64,000 nucleotides of DNA, from NCBI GenBank assembly GCA_949775045.1, contig OX459100.1, forward strand, positions 19,945,768-20,009,767, in the 5' to 3' direction. This DNA is from Metridium senile. Its lineage: Eukaryota > Cnidaria > Anthozoa > Actiniaria > Metridiidae. Position numbers and translations under genes: made by a program. Positions 35,627-48,010 of this stretch are shown here, piece by piece. Below the pieces are notes generated by a model. That model saw only the letters and a program-made list of their open reading frames with translations, had not been told where the DNA came from and made no database searches. The number at the start of each line of letters is the position of its first letter. Within the stretch, counting starts at the first letter, position 1.

Positions 35627-37024
35627 AGCATGTAGATATTTTGTCTGCGCATGCGTTTGTTTTGATGCTAAAATTCCTTTTCACGTCGAATGAAAGAATT
35701 TTATGCTGACACGGAACATTTAGTTTCCAATCTCATCTTGCACAACTATGTTCAAGAACCGAATTACTGAGATATCAAATGTTGACCGTCTACTAGTGCG
35801 CTGTAGTTAATTATTTCAATCGAACAAACTCCGGATGGAAAAATATCACACGTCAAAGTCTGACAAAAGTGGATAAAAGGACCAGAACTTCGAACTTTCG
35901 AATACAAGTTTGGGCGCCAATTTAATCTATTAGGTAAACATAACAGTATAAGTCATTACCAACACGATACTGTTTGTATTTAATCATATTGGGAGATATT
36001 AGACGCCCTCGATCGTCAATAAAACTGCCTTGGTTACCTCGAGTGTGTGCGAAATCCTTAGAATTCATCTTAGAATTTTTATATCTTAAACATCGTGCCC
36101 CAGAAAATTTACTTCAGAAATAGCTTTTTACATGTTTATATTTTGCAAAACTAAGCTTTTTAGGTAGTAACTTTTGGTCCCGCAATGTGATCCAAAGCGA
36201 TTTTGTGTACGTGGTTTTATGCATATTTTCGCTCAAAACAACATGCAAATTTTAGCGAACTATTTTTTATTCTTGAATTAAGAATTAAAGTTGGCTTTAT
36301 AGGCAAAAACCTTAATGGCTCCCATAAAATCGAAATATATAATTACATTCTAGATAAATCTTTTAGATTATAAAATACAGGTTGTTGAAGTTCGTCAAAT
36401 TTATCACAATGAAACAGGGCCTAAACCATGTTGTAAACATTGCTTGAAATCATATCCAGGGACAACGAGTTTCTACCAAAATAGCTCAGTTTTGCGAAAA
36501 GTAAACATGGAAATGTCAATTTCTTTAAACGTTTTTTGGGGCACGATGTTTAAGATATAAAAATTCTATGATGAATTGCGAGAAGTTCGCACTCAATATT
36601 GCTGATATTGACATCAACACACTGGTTTACTTGACGATCTAAGGCGTCTAATATCTCCTAATATAATGCAATGCACAAAGTAGCGTGTTGGTTATAACTT
36701 CTACTAAAAGTTTTGACCTGCACATTGGTTTATCGTCCAACATGCTACTTGAAAGTACGCAGTTTTGGTCTTTCTTTTCACTTTGGTCGGACTTTGACGT
36801 GTGATATTTTGCAATCCGGAGTTTGTTCGATTGAAATAATTAACTACAGCGCACTAGTAGACAGTCAACATTTTATGTCTCAGTAATTCGGTTCATGAAC
36901 ATAATTGTGAAAGATGAGATTGCAAACCAAATGTTCCATGTCAGCATAAAATTCTTTCATTCGACGTGAAAAGGAATTTTAGCATCAAAACAAACGCATG
37001 CGCAGACAAAATATCTATATGCTT
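35627..37024. mobile_element. 1.4-kb nested near-palindromic element
   Basis: Flanked by an 8-bp direct repeat, GCCCCAGG at 35619-35626 and 37025-37032. The unbroken site is visible in the opposite TIR of the outer element (about 38258-38275, reverse strand). Long inverted arms run from both ends (AGCATGTAGATATTTTGTC and its near reverse complement) inward to about 36080 and 36490; the shared sequence TTTAAGATATAAAAATTCT marks the inner part. The 8-bp duplication suggests a hAT-type mechanism. No coding region found. Confidence 0.8.
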
Positions 37025-37224
37025 GCCCCAGGTAGCTGGGACACTTTTTCGTGAAGCGCTCGGGATTTTTCATTCGTTTGACATTCGTAGAGGTTTCGAG
37101 GAAGTCGTGAAATGTCGTGAATGCACGAATTTTTCCGAAATCTTGGCGAATTTTCGGAAGATTTTTACCTAAAACTAAATACGCCCGTCATAAAAGCTTT
37201 TTTTTAGAGATTTTCTTTCACATA

Positions 37225-37312
37225 ATGGCCGAAATTACTTTAAATACCGAGCAAAGGAAAGTGGTTGACCGTGTAATGTGTGGACACAATGTTTTTATCA
37301 GTGGTAAAGCTG
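37225..37312 (+). pseudogene. PIF1-like helicase N-terminal exon fragment
   Basis: The frame MAEITLNTEQRKVVDRVMCG continues into HNVFISGKAG, resembling the N-terminal motif of PIF1-family helicases (LNxEQ...V...G.NVF.xGxAGTGKS). The Walker A glycine loop is cut at GCTG|GTAAGG, a good splice donor, so this reads as a captured first exon with a phase-1 intron. Read without splicing, the loop becomes GKAGKGK and ends at a TAG soon after. No downstream helicase exons were found in the element. Origin from a host gene or from a Helitron/PIF1-bearing element is open. Confidence 0.5.
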
Positions 37313-38108
37313 GTAAGGGGAAAATAATGTAGCTTGCAAGCTAATGAAACGATCGAGTTTGTCGTCAATAACATGTTTGTTGGCCGGTTCTTGTTGGGAA
37401 ATCCCCGATGATTTTGGTCGTAATAATGAAGGATTTATTGACTAACAAACAAATCTAGACATCATTTAACCTCAAGCAGATGATATTTACTCACTACTGA
37501 CATCGACATTATGTGGCTGGTTTGAGTTGAGGATTGCTTGGACATTTTTCAATCAAGTAAAATTCACGGCTAAATTCGGACGAACAGAAATCGCCATGAT
37601 AGTCAGGTAATCCTGCTTTGAACAAAAATGCATTGATGAATACTTAAGATATTGACTATAGTTATATCGTAAAGCATCTGTTTTTGCAAGCTTATTTATT
37701 CAAGTGAATAATTTGTGTGCTAAACTTTGTCCGTTGGATGCCTTGTCATTCGCTTGGGTTTGCATTGTTTAGAAATGTGAAATTGAACTTCACTTTCTTC
37801 ACTGAACAGATATCTTACTTTATCCTTTGACATCAATAACCTAATTAGGCTGCTTTTTTGTACTCTTTTTAATTCAAAAATAAAACTGTCAAATCTACAC
37901 TTTTTTCATCTTTTTTCGCTCTTATTCAACAATAAAAGTGACTTTTAGAACTACCTGTTCTGTTTATGTGATGCATTGAGTGTTTTTGTTGTTTTTGCTT
38001 TGTTTATATCAGCTTTTTAACAGAAAGAAAATATTTACTCGACAGTTTGAACGCCATTTTTAAAAAGTCAACAGGGAGCAAACACAACTTTTTCGCTGTT
38101 CCTCCGTT

Positions 38109-38156
38109 TATTTGTTTTGTTTTGTTTTGTTTTGTTTTGTTTTGTTTTGTTTTGTG
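38109..38156. repeat. (TTTTG)n microsatellite
   Basis: Nine or so TTTTG units inside the outer 3.3-kb element. Confidence 0.9.
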
Positions 38157-38539
38157 TTTTGTTGTAAAGACGTCATTCTATTTAATTTCGGAGACTGTTC
38201 GACCTACTCTACGAATGTCAAACGAATGAAAAATCCCGAGCGCTTCACGAAAAAGTGTCCCAGCTACCTGGGGCACACATCGATCCATCACGTGACCCGT
38301 GTTTTATGCCTTGTCACAATAACAAGGTACCTGTCCCTGCTGACCATCCATCCCGCGGGATTGACCACAGGAACCCCATAATCTACAAGCGCGCCACAGG
38401 AAACCCAAAGACTACAAGCGCGCGCCAAACAAAGAAACCAAAAGAGTCGCGCGCATTTTTTTCCATTGAATCTTTATTTAAAAATAAAAAAATCCTCGAA
38501 AGGAGTAGTTGGGCTGCCTATGGCTATTGCCGCAAGTAA

Positions 38540-38735
38540 ATTAGAATAACAAAATACTTTGTTGTGCTATTATATATATTGTTTAGTTTTGCCCAGTAAA
38601 CAGACCTCAGGTCATGCAGCATTATATTTTATCTTTACTTAAACTTTGTTTAGGAAGGAATAACATAAATTAGAATAACAAAATGCTTTTTTGTGCGATT
38701 ATATATATATTGGGGTGGCTAATGTAAAGGGTTGT
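38540..38735. repeat. Single 129-bp unit plus partial before G6
   Basis: AAATTAGAATAAC unit, then a partial copy ending in ATTGGGGTGGC, as before G4 and G5. Confidence 0.75.
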
Positions 38736-38739
38736 TTGT

Positions 38740-39631
38740 TTAAGAATGGTTTGTTCTTGGCGATATAATTATTTAATTATTTAATTTTAGGTATTTCAGT
38801 GCATACCATATACATTTAGCATATATATTTATACAGCGCTAATTTCTAATAGTAAACTATATTTTATTAAATTATCTTACTAAATATGATATATTAAACA
38901 AACAAGTCAGTTCAATTCTATTAATTCTCTACCCCAAGGTTTTTACTGAGTTTTATTTGTATTTACATAAATAAATATATATGGATATTAACAATACAAT
39001 ATTTTGGTGTTAGGATATCTGAAATAGTGTAAAACTAATCAAAGTCAGATAGATCCTAGTACAATAAATATTATGTAAAACTATATACTTAAATTGGGTC
39101 AATGCACGAAGTGGCAAAACAACAAATAAATTTACAACAAGTAGAAATGATAAAGAGAACGAGAATTAATAAAAAAATGAGAAGTATGAGTGTCTATTAA
39201 TTTTCAATGAATGAATTTGGGAGATTTTGTTTAAAACCTTTTTTAGAAAACATAGATTTACTAGACTCAGGAATCGAATTTCAAATTTTAAGACCATTAA
39301 TTAAATGTTTAATAAACTGAATTTACCATAATTAGTACAACATTTTGGTGAGAGGGATGTCCTATATAGAAGCTAATCTAGTATTGTATGAGTGAATATA
39401 AAGAACAAAAATTATACAAAACCAAATCTGTTTCAGCAAATATTAAATCAGATAGTTTCAGGAGATTGATTTGATATATGGAAATTTGCATTATAATTAA
39501 CAAGAAATAACGTGTTTTTGTTGTTTTTCAGACAGTATTTGTGGAATAGAAATAGGCTTTAGCATTCTAAACAGACCATTTCACTGTAAACACATTTCGG
39601 GTAACATACTTGTTAAAGAACTTGATGCACA
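38740..39631 (+). promoter_or_regulatory. Conserved upstream region of G6
   Basis: Class A upstream block, closely matching those of G4 and G5, with the putative UTR acceptor TTTTTCAG just before ACAGTATTTGTGG. Promoter role inferred. Confidence 0.4.
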
Positions 39632-41726
39632 ATGTATCAATTCTTTATAAAAACCGTTACAGTAGTAGCAGTGATTGTTGTTATGATATGTGATGTACAA
39701 TCAAACGAGACTCGAGAAGAGATTGTTGAAAAAAGAGGACAAACATTGGCGGATGTGATCAAAGAGTTGAACGAGCTGAAAAAGAAGTAAGCTACTTTGT
39801 TGTATTATTACTCTCAGTGAATTTAAATCTTGATGACATTTCTTTTTAATTGATAGGGTACATGGCATTGTGTCAAGACGTTTGCTCATATTGCGAGGTA
39901 TATAATTAAAGAGCCAATCAGTTAAAGAGTACGGCACTTGATTCATGATGATATTTATTAAAAGAGGAACAGTAATATATTGATCTAAATGATATCCTTA
40001 ATTTAATGCACAGTTTTCGAGGATAAAGTTATTAAAGTCACCTATTTATATATAGTTATGCACAATACTTGATTTTTGATAGTATTTGACAATTACTTCC
40101 TGTGCGTTCTTACAGGTAGAGATGGAAAAGGACAACAAGGACCACCAGGTATTATCACCACAACCATCTTTATCATTGTCACCATTATCATAACTATTTT
40201 CACATATTTTTATCGCCATGGTTTTAAAATTGACATAGCTATGTCTATTAATGTTTGATATTACTTCCTGCAGGTAGAGATGGTCGTGATGGAAAAGACG
40301 GTAAACCAGGACCATCAGGTACTAGAATATTATATTTATGATCACTACCATTATCAGAATTAATCATCCTTATGATATTTATTATCATCATTATCAAGAA
40401 CAACATCATCATTATCATCGTTGCTTTGTATTCTTACCTGAGCAAAGAGATATCCCTCATCAATGTAGAACTGAGGTTTGATTCTTCTGATCAACTGAAA
40501 AAAAACCCTTAGGGTTAGATTGTAATTTATCATGTCTAAAACAACTCCAATATGCCTTGTTGTTTTAAATCCTGATACAACACTCCTGGTCGTTTATTAA
40601 ACGTTGTCGAAAAAAATTTAAACAATAATTAGCTAAAGTTCTTCTTAAGTAAGATATAATTATGATTTTTTAAATAACATATAACTTGTTTTTTTTTTTA
40701 TAAATGAAGTGTTTTGCATAACATGGTAGGTCCACGAGGTTCCCATGGTCCGTCAGGCAAGCACGGTGCTAGAGGACCTCCCGGGCGAAGTGGCGGTGGA
40801 GTCGAGTACATTCGATGGGGAAAGACATCATGTCCTGCTGGTGCTGACTTCGTCTACAAGGGTTAGTTTACTAATCACCTAATTGTATATGTATATATGT
40901 ATATAAAGTTTTCATAATTGGACGACTTTCAAAACATCACGAGTATCTATTAATTACAAATTGTACGAAAAGAGCGTGCGATTTTTTATTTATAATATAC
41001 TGAAAAACTAATTGGTACTCTGCAGAGTACAATTTGCGGTTTAATTGTACTTCTCTCGTCCAATCAAAATCGAGTAATTTTGTACAGTATATCATAATGA
41101 AAGAAACTGTTTCCAAATCCCGATGGTGCACATAACAATTACATAGTAAATGAGTTGAGGTCATTGGGGTGATTTGAAATGCGCTATCTTATTAATAAGT
41201 ACATGTACATTACTTAATTAACTGACTGTAATAATTTGATATTCTAGGTCGTATTGGAGGAGAGGACTACCAACACTCTGGTGGAGGCTCTAACTACATC
41301 TGTCTTCCTATGAATCCCAAGTACCTGAACTACAAACCAGGTCGACAAAGTAATGCGTATATTTACGGTTCAGAATACCAAGTATCTGATTTCAATCCCT
41401 TCTCCAAAAGCAACCTCCATGACCATGAAGCCCCGTGTGTTGCGTGCCATGTCAAAACAAGAAGCTCCAAGCTAATGATCCCGGCAACTTACAAGTGTCC
41501 CTCGGGATGGACCCGCGAGTACTATGGCTATCTGATGGCAGAGCGTCATAATCATAAGCATTCTACGGAATACATATGCGTTGACATAGATCCTGAAGTA
41601 GTCTCAGGCAGCCATACCAACCACAATGGCGCCTTGCTGTACCCCGTGGAAGGTGTATGTGGCTCGCTACCATGCCACCCGTATGTCCAAGGCAGAGAGT
41701 TGACATGCGTAGTATGTACCAAGTAG
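39632..41726 (+). CDS. G6: short-chain collagen C4-like protein, A/B chimera
   Basis: Complete 294-aa protein. Exons: 39632-39786, 39857-39897, 40116-40148, 40274-40318, 40730-40861, 41248-41726 (885 nt, in frame). Exons 1-4 are class A: the MYQFF signal peptide, heptad helix, a 33-nt triplet exon GRDGKGQQGPP that has lost one GRD triplet, then GRDGRDGKDGKPGPS. Exon 5 is the long G2 form with GPRGSHGPSGKHGARGPPG, and exon 6 encodes the same protein as G2 exon 6. Intron 4 switches from class A to G2-like sequence between about 40320 and 40550 and lacks the pyrimidine-rich repeat. The downstream DNA (dead LINE and more) also follows G2. All ten Cys kept; probably functional. Confidence 0.92.
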
Positions 41727-41857
41727 ATGACATCAAGTTCTTCGAATGACCGGACTGACTACTCAAACCCTTGACTACCAGCATGATATAGTTACATGTT
41801 GTTAAAATACATAGGTAAATGAGAAATTGTAGTGATTAAAGATACAAAAATGTCGTT

Positions 41858-41863
41858 AATAAA
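41858..41863 (+). terminator. G6 poly(A) signal (AATAAA)
   Basis: AATAAA in the G2-type 3' UTR, 132 nt after the stop. Confidence 0.6.
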
Positions 41864-42341
41864 CCATATGATAAAGATCAGTATGTGTATTTATTTGTGT
41901 GCAGTATATATATTTACAGAAAAATATAGCTAAACCTATCAAAGTAAGCATAAAAAGCAAGCTGTTTTAAGTGTCAAAATATCGTAACAAAACTCAGGAT
42001 ACTCCTTGGTAATTCATGAATATATTATTTAGGATCTTTTGTCACGTACTTTTTACGACTTTTTCATTGACTCTATGGAAACTCTATGAAAACCCTATTT
42101 ACCAAAATACCATGTACTATAGCCTAGGTATTAACAAAAGCTAAGAAATAATAAGATAATCAAATCAAACCGGTTTGTATGTGGGGAATATATCGTACGA
42201 TGCTACAGATTGAAGAGCTTAAGGTGTCTCGATACAGTTTTGAGATTACCGTATCAAGCATTTTAAATCGCTCATAATGTTATGTACATGGAATAGTTTC
42301 TAATTTTCACTACTACGGGCTTGTTAATTAAGGTTTCACTT

Positions 42342-42515
42342 CAGTCAATCAATCAATCAATCAATTAATCAATCAATCAATCAATCAGTCAATCATCCAG
42401 TCAATCAATCAATCAATCAATCAATGAATTAATCAATCAACCAATCAATCAATCAATCAAACAATCAATCAATCAATCAATCAATTAATCAATCAACCAA
42501 TCAATCAATTTACTA
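42342..42515. repeat. (TCAA)n microsatellite after G6
   Basis: Matches the run after G2 unit for unit, including the interrupting CATCCAG and GAATTAATC, so the duplication is recent. Confidence 0.9.
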
Positions 42516-45022
42516 AAGTCATGACGTTGGATAAGGTTGCCCTTACATCCGAACCAAAAGCTCATGTATAAAACTTATGAATTTTCAAGTTTTTAACGGT
42601 GTACATTTTGTTCAGTATAATATAAGCAATACAAAGTTAAAGAGAAAACACGAGAATTAAAAGGAATTGTGCTCCAATCTGATGTTAGCTTATTAAACCA
42701 TGAAATAACTCTTGGAATATTGTTTTTGACATGAAAAGTTAGACATAAGGTTTTCTTTTCCTATTCGTTTGTGAACATCAACACGGATAGCAACGTTTCA
42801 ACACAGCTCTAACCAATCACAGGAAGGAACCCAGTCGTGATTATGGCAACGATCAATCATCTCAGGACACACAATACATGTATATTCGTAAAGTACTTCG
42901 CAACGCGTTAGTAACTAACTAGGTTCAGGTTTCACGTTTTGATTCTATTCACTGCACCATTCATTTCGGTCGTAGACTGGTTAACTCTATGGCTTATTTA
43001 TAAGGTTTTTATTCAATTCACATTTAGATAATAGTTTAGTTATATGAACGCCTGAGTCGTATTTATATTTAAATACATAAATCGCCGGGGATAAATCGAT
43101 AAATAATATTATTACCGACTACTACTAAAAGACCTAATAAGAATATTATGCTATTGAGAATCAAAGAATGTTGTATTCTACCTACAGTTTACGATTTGTA
43201 TACTTAAGTGTATTTTTTGACTCCAGATCACACACAACCACAGTCTTTATCTGAATATATTGGAGCTCGATCCTTGTCAAATCCGTCTGACCGTGTCCAG
43301 GTAATACGATTACAAGACTCGCAGAGGAATATAGGGAATGTATCGCTGCTTTCCTCCTCGATGTTTATATTCTAGTAGTCCTTAAATTCGTTCACAAACA
43401 AATTCTTGTTGGCATTCTTTCTTTTCTTACCGATGCGAAATCTGTTGCTGAGGAATGTCCAAAGCTCCTCCATCAATGTTCGGTTCCATAAACAATAGTC
43501 ACAACTTTGCCGCGAATGCCTCAAGACGTTTGATCATGCCTCAAAACAAAACCAACTAGAATAGACAGTTAAACTACTCTTAATTGCCCTCTGGGTGGGC
43601 GAAATTGTCAACAAAGTAGGCAAAGCAATATGGATTCAGGAAAAACCATTCGACACAGCACACACTCCTTGATATAATAAATCACAATCCAAAATAACAT
43701 GGATCACAAACAATTTACATGTGCAGTCTTTATAGATCTGGCAAAAACTTTTGACACTGTAGACCATTCAATACTTATGAAAAAACTTTACATTTACGGC
43801 ATAAGAGGGTGTGTATACAACTGGTTTAAATCTTACTTGACTGGGAGATTGCAAACAACTAGCGTTAATAATTTTATATCAAACAAAACGGCTCCATCTT
43901 AGGTCCCTTTACTATATATAAATGATATTTGTACTGTTTCCCAAACCCTAAAATTTCATATCTTTGCTGACGATACCAATATATTGTATTCAAACAAATG
44001 CATAAAAAAGCTTGAATCGACAATGAATACTGAATTAGAAAAGCTTCGGATCTGGCTCACAGCAAATAAACTAACAATAAATATTATAAAAACGAATTTT
44101 GTTATTTTTCATACATTTCGCAAATCCAAAATTCCAATAAACATCAGAATTTTTGATCACAATACTAATAAATACTTACCACTTGAACATAAGGATTATG
44201 TGAAATATCTTGGTGTTTTATTAGATAATAAATTGTGCTGGAAACCACACATTGACTATGTTAGCAAAAAAGTGAGCAGAATAGTTGGAATACTTAGTAG
44301 ATTAAGGCACTTTATACCTAGAAATACTCTTATCAAAATGTACAAAACTCTTTTACAACCTATTTTGACATATGGGATACCTACCTGGGGTCAAGCTTGC
44401 AAAAAGCTCACCAATAAACTTTTGATCCTGCAGAAGTGCGCCATGAGATCAATATTTTTTGTTAAATCAACTAATAGTGCTATACCACTTTTTTTGGAAA
44501 CTAAAATTCTTCCAGTGACGTCACACTACCTATTTTTAATAGCACAACTTATGTACGATGTCGAAAATAACAAGGTCCCCACTAATATTGCCTGTCTTTT
44601 TACTCGTGTTAAAAACATACATAGCTATAACACAAGATCTTCCTCTAATGATAATTTCTATACAAAACATTCTCGTTTGAATACTCAAAGAAATTCTTTT
44701 TCACGTTTAGGTACTCGTCTATGGAATCAGATACCAGCACATACTAGAAAGTTGTCTAAAAGAAATTTAAAAAAAGGAGTCATGTCAGTCCTTTTTAATA
44801 ATTTAATAACAAACGGTTATGATGTCGATATTTCAAAACTTTTTAAGTAAATCTCGTTGTCGTTGTCCTTATAGTTATCTATTCTTTTTTTCTATTACTT
44901 TCTTCTTCCCTTTATTATTTAAAAATTTTATATACAATAAACATTCGAAATATCTAATAATATATGAGTAAACTAATTTCAACTATTGTAAATAAATTTA
45001 ACTTGCCTAGACTAGCTATTAA

Positions 45023-46028
45023 GGATATACAGGACACTATCGGGACGTTTTTTTAAAACGCTCTTAACGCGTTTAGTTTACATCAATTTCCCTACAAAGT
45101 ATACATTTCCTGAAAGCTTAAATGATAAGGATTACATATTTAGTTGAAGTTTTAAATAAAACTTATTAGTTTTGGAGAAATCGGGCATATAGCGAGAGAG
45201 TGTTGTCTTAGCGCAAGATGTTTATTTGCAGAAGTGTTAATGTGAACGGATCAAATTATTATTGACCTTATTATTGTACATATATTGAACTATCAAAGTG
45301 TGCCTGCGATTTGTCTTTTGGCGCTTCGTTAATTTTTTATTGATTTTTTAAGTTCAACCTACATATTTTTCAGTGCATTCTTTAGTAAATGGCTAATATC
45401 TGACGAAAGAAAACGAAAAAAAACAAACGCAGGCACACTTTGAAACTTGAGATATGTTTGAGTCATCATGACGATTTTCGCGTTAATTGGTTTAAAAATC
45501 TCTGCAAATAAACCTTTTAAAGTTGTATATTTTATCAAATTCTACAACTGAGAAATTTGTAGTTTTGTTTTAATAGGATTAAAAGATTATTTATTCGATG
45601 TTGACAAGTTTAGGCTTTGTAAGTCAATATGCGTCACGTAAGAAATGTGATCCTTACTGATCGTAGCATGACTAAGACGATCTAGAACTCTAAAAACTAG
45701 TAAAATGATGAATTATCAAAATAAATATCAAAAACTTTGTATGTTGTTGCAGTTTAGCTTGGTTTTAGCTTACTCTGTTCAGTTTGTTTTCGCTGTAACA
45801 ACATGATAACTTGTGGTCGTGACCTCTAAGATAACAAATTTTGACAGCTCCTGTCAATATTCAAACGCATTCATTAGACTATCAAAAATGCTTTTTCATT
45901 TATATCTTCTTTGCAAAAAATATTTTTGAACTCAATTTTTTATAAGGTTGTGGATTTCAATCAGTTGTTTGATTTAGTTTGTTTTTGAAAAAACGTGTAC
46001 TTTGAGGTGAATTGTGTCCTGTATATCC
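45023..46028. mobile_element. 1,006-bp TTAA-flanked DNA transposon
   Basis: Starts GGATATACAGGACAC and ends with its exact reverse complement. TTAA lies on both sides (45019-45022, 46029-46032). Copy 1 of the same LINE reads CTATTAAGCTAAAT with a single TTAA, a natural empty site. TTAA targets are typical of piggyBac and Kolobok superfamilies. No transposase ORF is visible, so it is non-autonomous. A shorter old relative lies in G2 intron 1. Confidence 0.92.
45293..45443. mobile_element. Small inverted-repeat element nested in the TTAA transposon
   Basis: TCAAAGTGTGCCTGCG at 45293-45308 and its exact reverse complement at 45428-45443 enclose about 120 bp. It may be a nested MITE or an internal hairpin of the host element. 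No clear target duplication. Confidence 0.5.
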
Positions 46029-46399
46029 TTAAGCTAAATGCAGGTTAAATACATATTTGTAAAAATTATTTCTTCTTTAATAAAATTGAATTGAATTGAA
46101 TTGAATTGAATTAATACATTAAAATTCGTTTTTGTTGGTAAAGCTAGTCGAAAATAACAAGAGAAAACTCCAAAAAGCAATCTAAAAACTCGAATATTTG
46201 GACATTCAAACGTGTCTTGATCAATATATCACAGCTATGGCGTCGTTAGTTATTAAAGAAAACCTTAACGGGCAAAGATTCATGGGAAGGGGTCTTTTTA
46301 AGTAATAAGGGGCTAAATAGAAAAGGGTTCGAGAAAGCCCTTCAGCCGCCATTTTGTTGCCTAATTCATATTACCAAAATTGGTAATGTACCGGACTGG

Positions 46400-48010
46400 T
46401 TATAACTTTTAGTTTATCCTGTTTCAAGTATATTTTTCGATGTTTTTCTGTGACATAAGCAATGGAGGAATAAAATTAAAGGTGACTATGTCCTGCAAAA
46501 GGCCTATTATAGAACTAGGAGGTCTTTTTATTTATTTTTATTTATACAGCTTTTACCATGCTATTCAAATAAAAATAAACTGACAGGAAAAGGCATGGTT
46601 TGGCTCACACAACAGAGCTTGGCTCCAAATAAAGTGTGGCCCTTAAGAAACAAAGTTTACATATAAAATACAAATACATATACATATAAAATACCGGAAT
46701 GTCCATGTGCTATAATTTACACTAAAAGCAACATGTTGGTGGTGATATGATGCTATGTGCCGAGTGACATTTGGGGCAAACAGTTTTCCATGTGGAACAG
46801 TTATTGATTTCAAATGACAAATTCGTTGCAGATTTATAGTGCTTGTACAGTGCAGATTTGAAAGTAGAAACTGAACCAGAACTACGAATGGTAGTTGTCC
46901 TGATTAATATTGTAATATTATTTGGGCCAATTTTATGCGAACAGCTTATCTCTGAAATACAAACTAGTAAATGGTTCCTGAAATTTGTACCATTTGCACT
47001 CGAGGGAGAAATGGTCGAAAAAGTTAGGGAGTAGGGGAAAAAATGGTATAAAATTTGTGAGTAAAGATATTTTAATCTCTGTTCACTTTCCCCTCAAGAG
47101 CCAGAGAAACGGATCAGGGAGGAGGGAGAAATAGCAAAAATAAACAGGAAGGAGGGAGAAAAAGAGGTTAAAGTAAAGGGAGGAGGGAGACTCAAAATAT
47201 AAATGGACGAGGGAGAAGGTCGACTCTCCCTAATTAATAGGCCCTTTGCAGGACTTGGTCACGTGCCTAGATACCGCATAGTAGCATAATTTTTGATGGC
47301 AAAGACGCCTTGGGGGGTAAAAAAAACCCTTACAAAACGAAAAACAAGACACTTCATCTTTGGAGAAAGTTTATTCTTTAGTTTTTAGTTTCAATTCAAT
47401 ATAATACTTAAAATTCTTCCACTATAAACCTGTCGTCCTTGTAGCTTACCTCCTTGAAATGTTGTTTTTGACATAAGGTTTTCTTTTCCTATTCGTTTGT
47501 GAACATCAACACGGATAGCAACGTTTCAAGGTTAGTAATCGGGGTAACTTTTAGTTTTTACTGTTTCAAGTATATTTTTCGATGTTTTTCTGTAACATAA
47601 AGACAATGTATGAATGAAACGTGACCATGTCCTGCAAAGGGCCTATTTTAGAACTAGAAGGTGTTTTTGGCCTGATTAATATTGTAATATTATTTGGGCC
47701 AATTTTATGCGAACAGCTTATCTCTGAAATTCATTATCTAGTAAATGGTTCCTGAAATTTGTACCATTTGCACTCTGATGACTAGCCTTAATAGCTTATA
47801 TTTATGAAGAACAAAGAAAATCAGGGAGGAGGGGAAAATGGGCGAAAAAGTTAGGGAGTAGGGAGAAAAATGGTATAAAATTTGTGAGGAAGGATATTTT
47901 AATCCCTGTTCCTCTCCGCTCTTTATGGTTGGTAAATTGACTACTTTCGTTTTTATTTTTCAAATATGCCAATTCCCTTTTCAAGTTTAAGGTATCATGA
48001 GACAAAATGT
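46400..48010. repeat. GA-rich intergenic block, single-unit version
   Basis: Corresponds to the tandemly duplicated block at 13371-16960 but with only one 1,985-bp-type unit. The ORF at 46843 is the same non-gene as at 13812 and 15797. Confidence 0.75.

Larger units (their letters stand above)
35232..38522. mobile_element. 3.3-kb hAT-like element with long TIRs (outer)
   Basis: Termini CATAGGCAGCCCAACTACTCC and the exact reverse complement at the right end. TIR homology extends over 200 bp (shared features include GGCGCGCGCTTGTAG and ATCCCGCGGGAT). GCTATTG is duplicated at 35225-35231 and 38523-38529 (7 bp, or 8 if one terminal base is shared). The empty site GGTAGCTATTGCCGCAAG is seen after G3 and G4. 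The left arm is split by a second element at 35627-37024 and by about 150 bp of extra DNA at about 35450-35603. A helicase-like exon lies inside. No transposase recognised, so non-autonomous. Confidence 0.85.
43581..46118 (+). pseudogene. Decayed LINE reverse transcriptase, copy 2, split by a TTAA element
   Basis: Same truncated RT as at 11560-13085. Pieces at 43699-43902 (AVFIDLAKTFDTVDH) and 43984-44850 (C-terminal 288 codons), with FADDTN between them in another frame. It shares the frameshifts of copy 1; one visible amino-acid change is LKKEV to LKKGV. The 3' part, from about 46029 to the (TTGAA)n tail near 46085-46112, is displaced by the insertion at 45023-46028. Confidence 0.88.

Noticed and set aside
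38047..38381. Phe/Cys-rich ORFs
   Set aside because: Translation of the (TTTTG)n microsatellite inside the 3.3-kb transposon.
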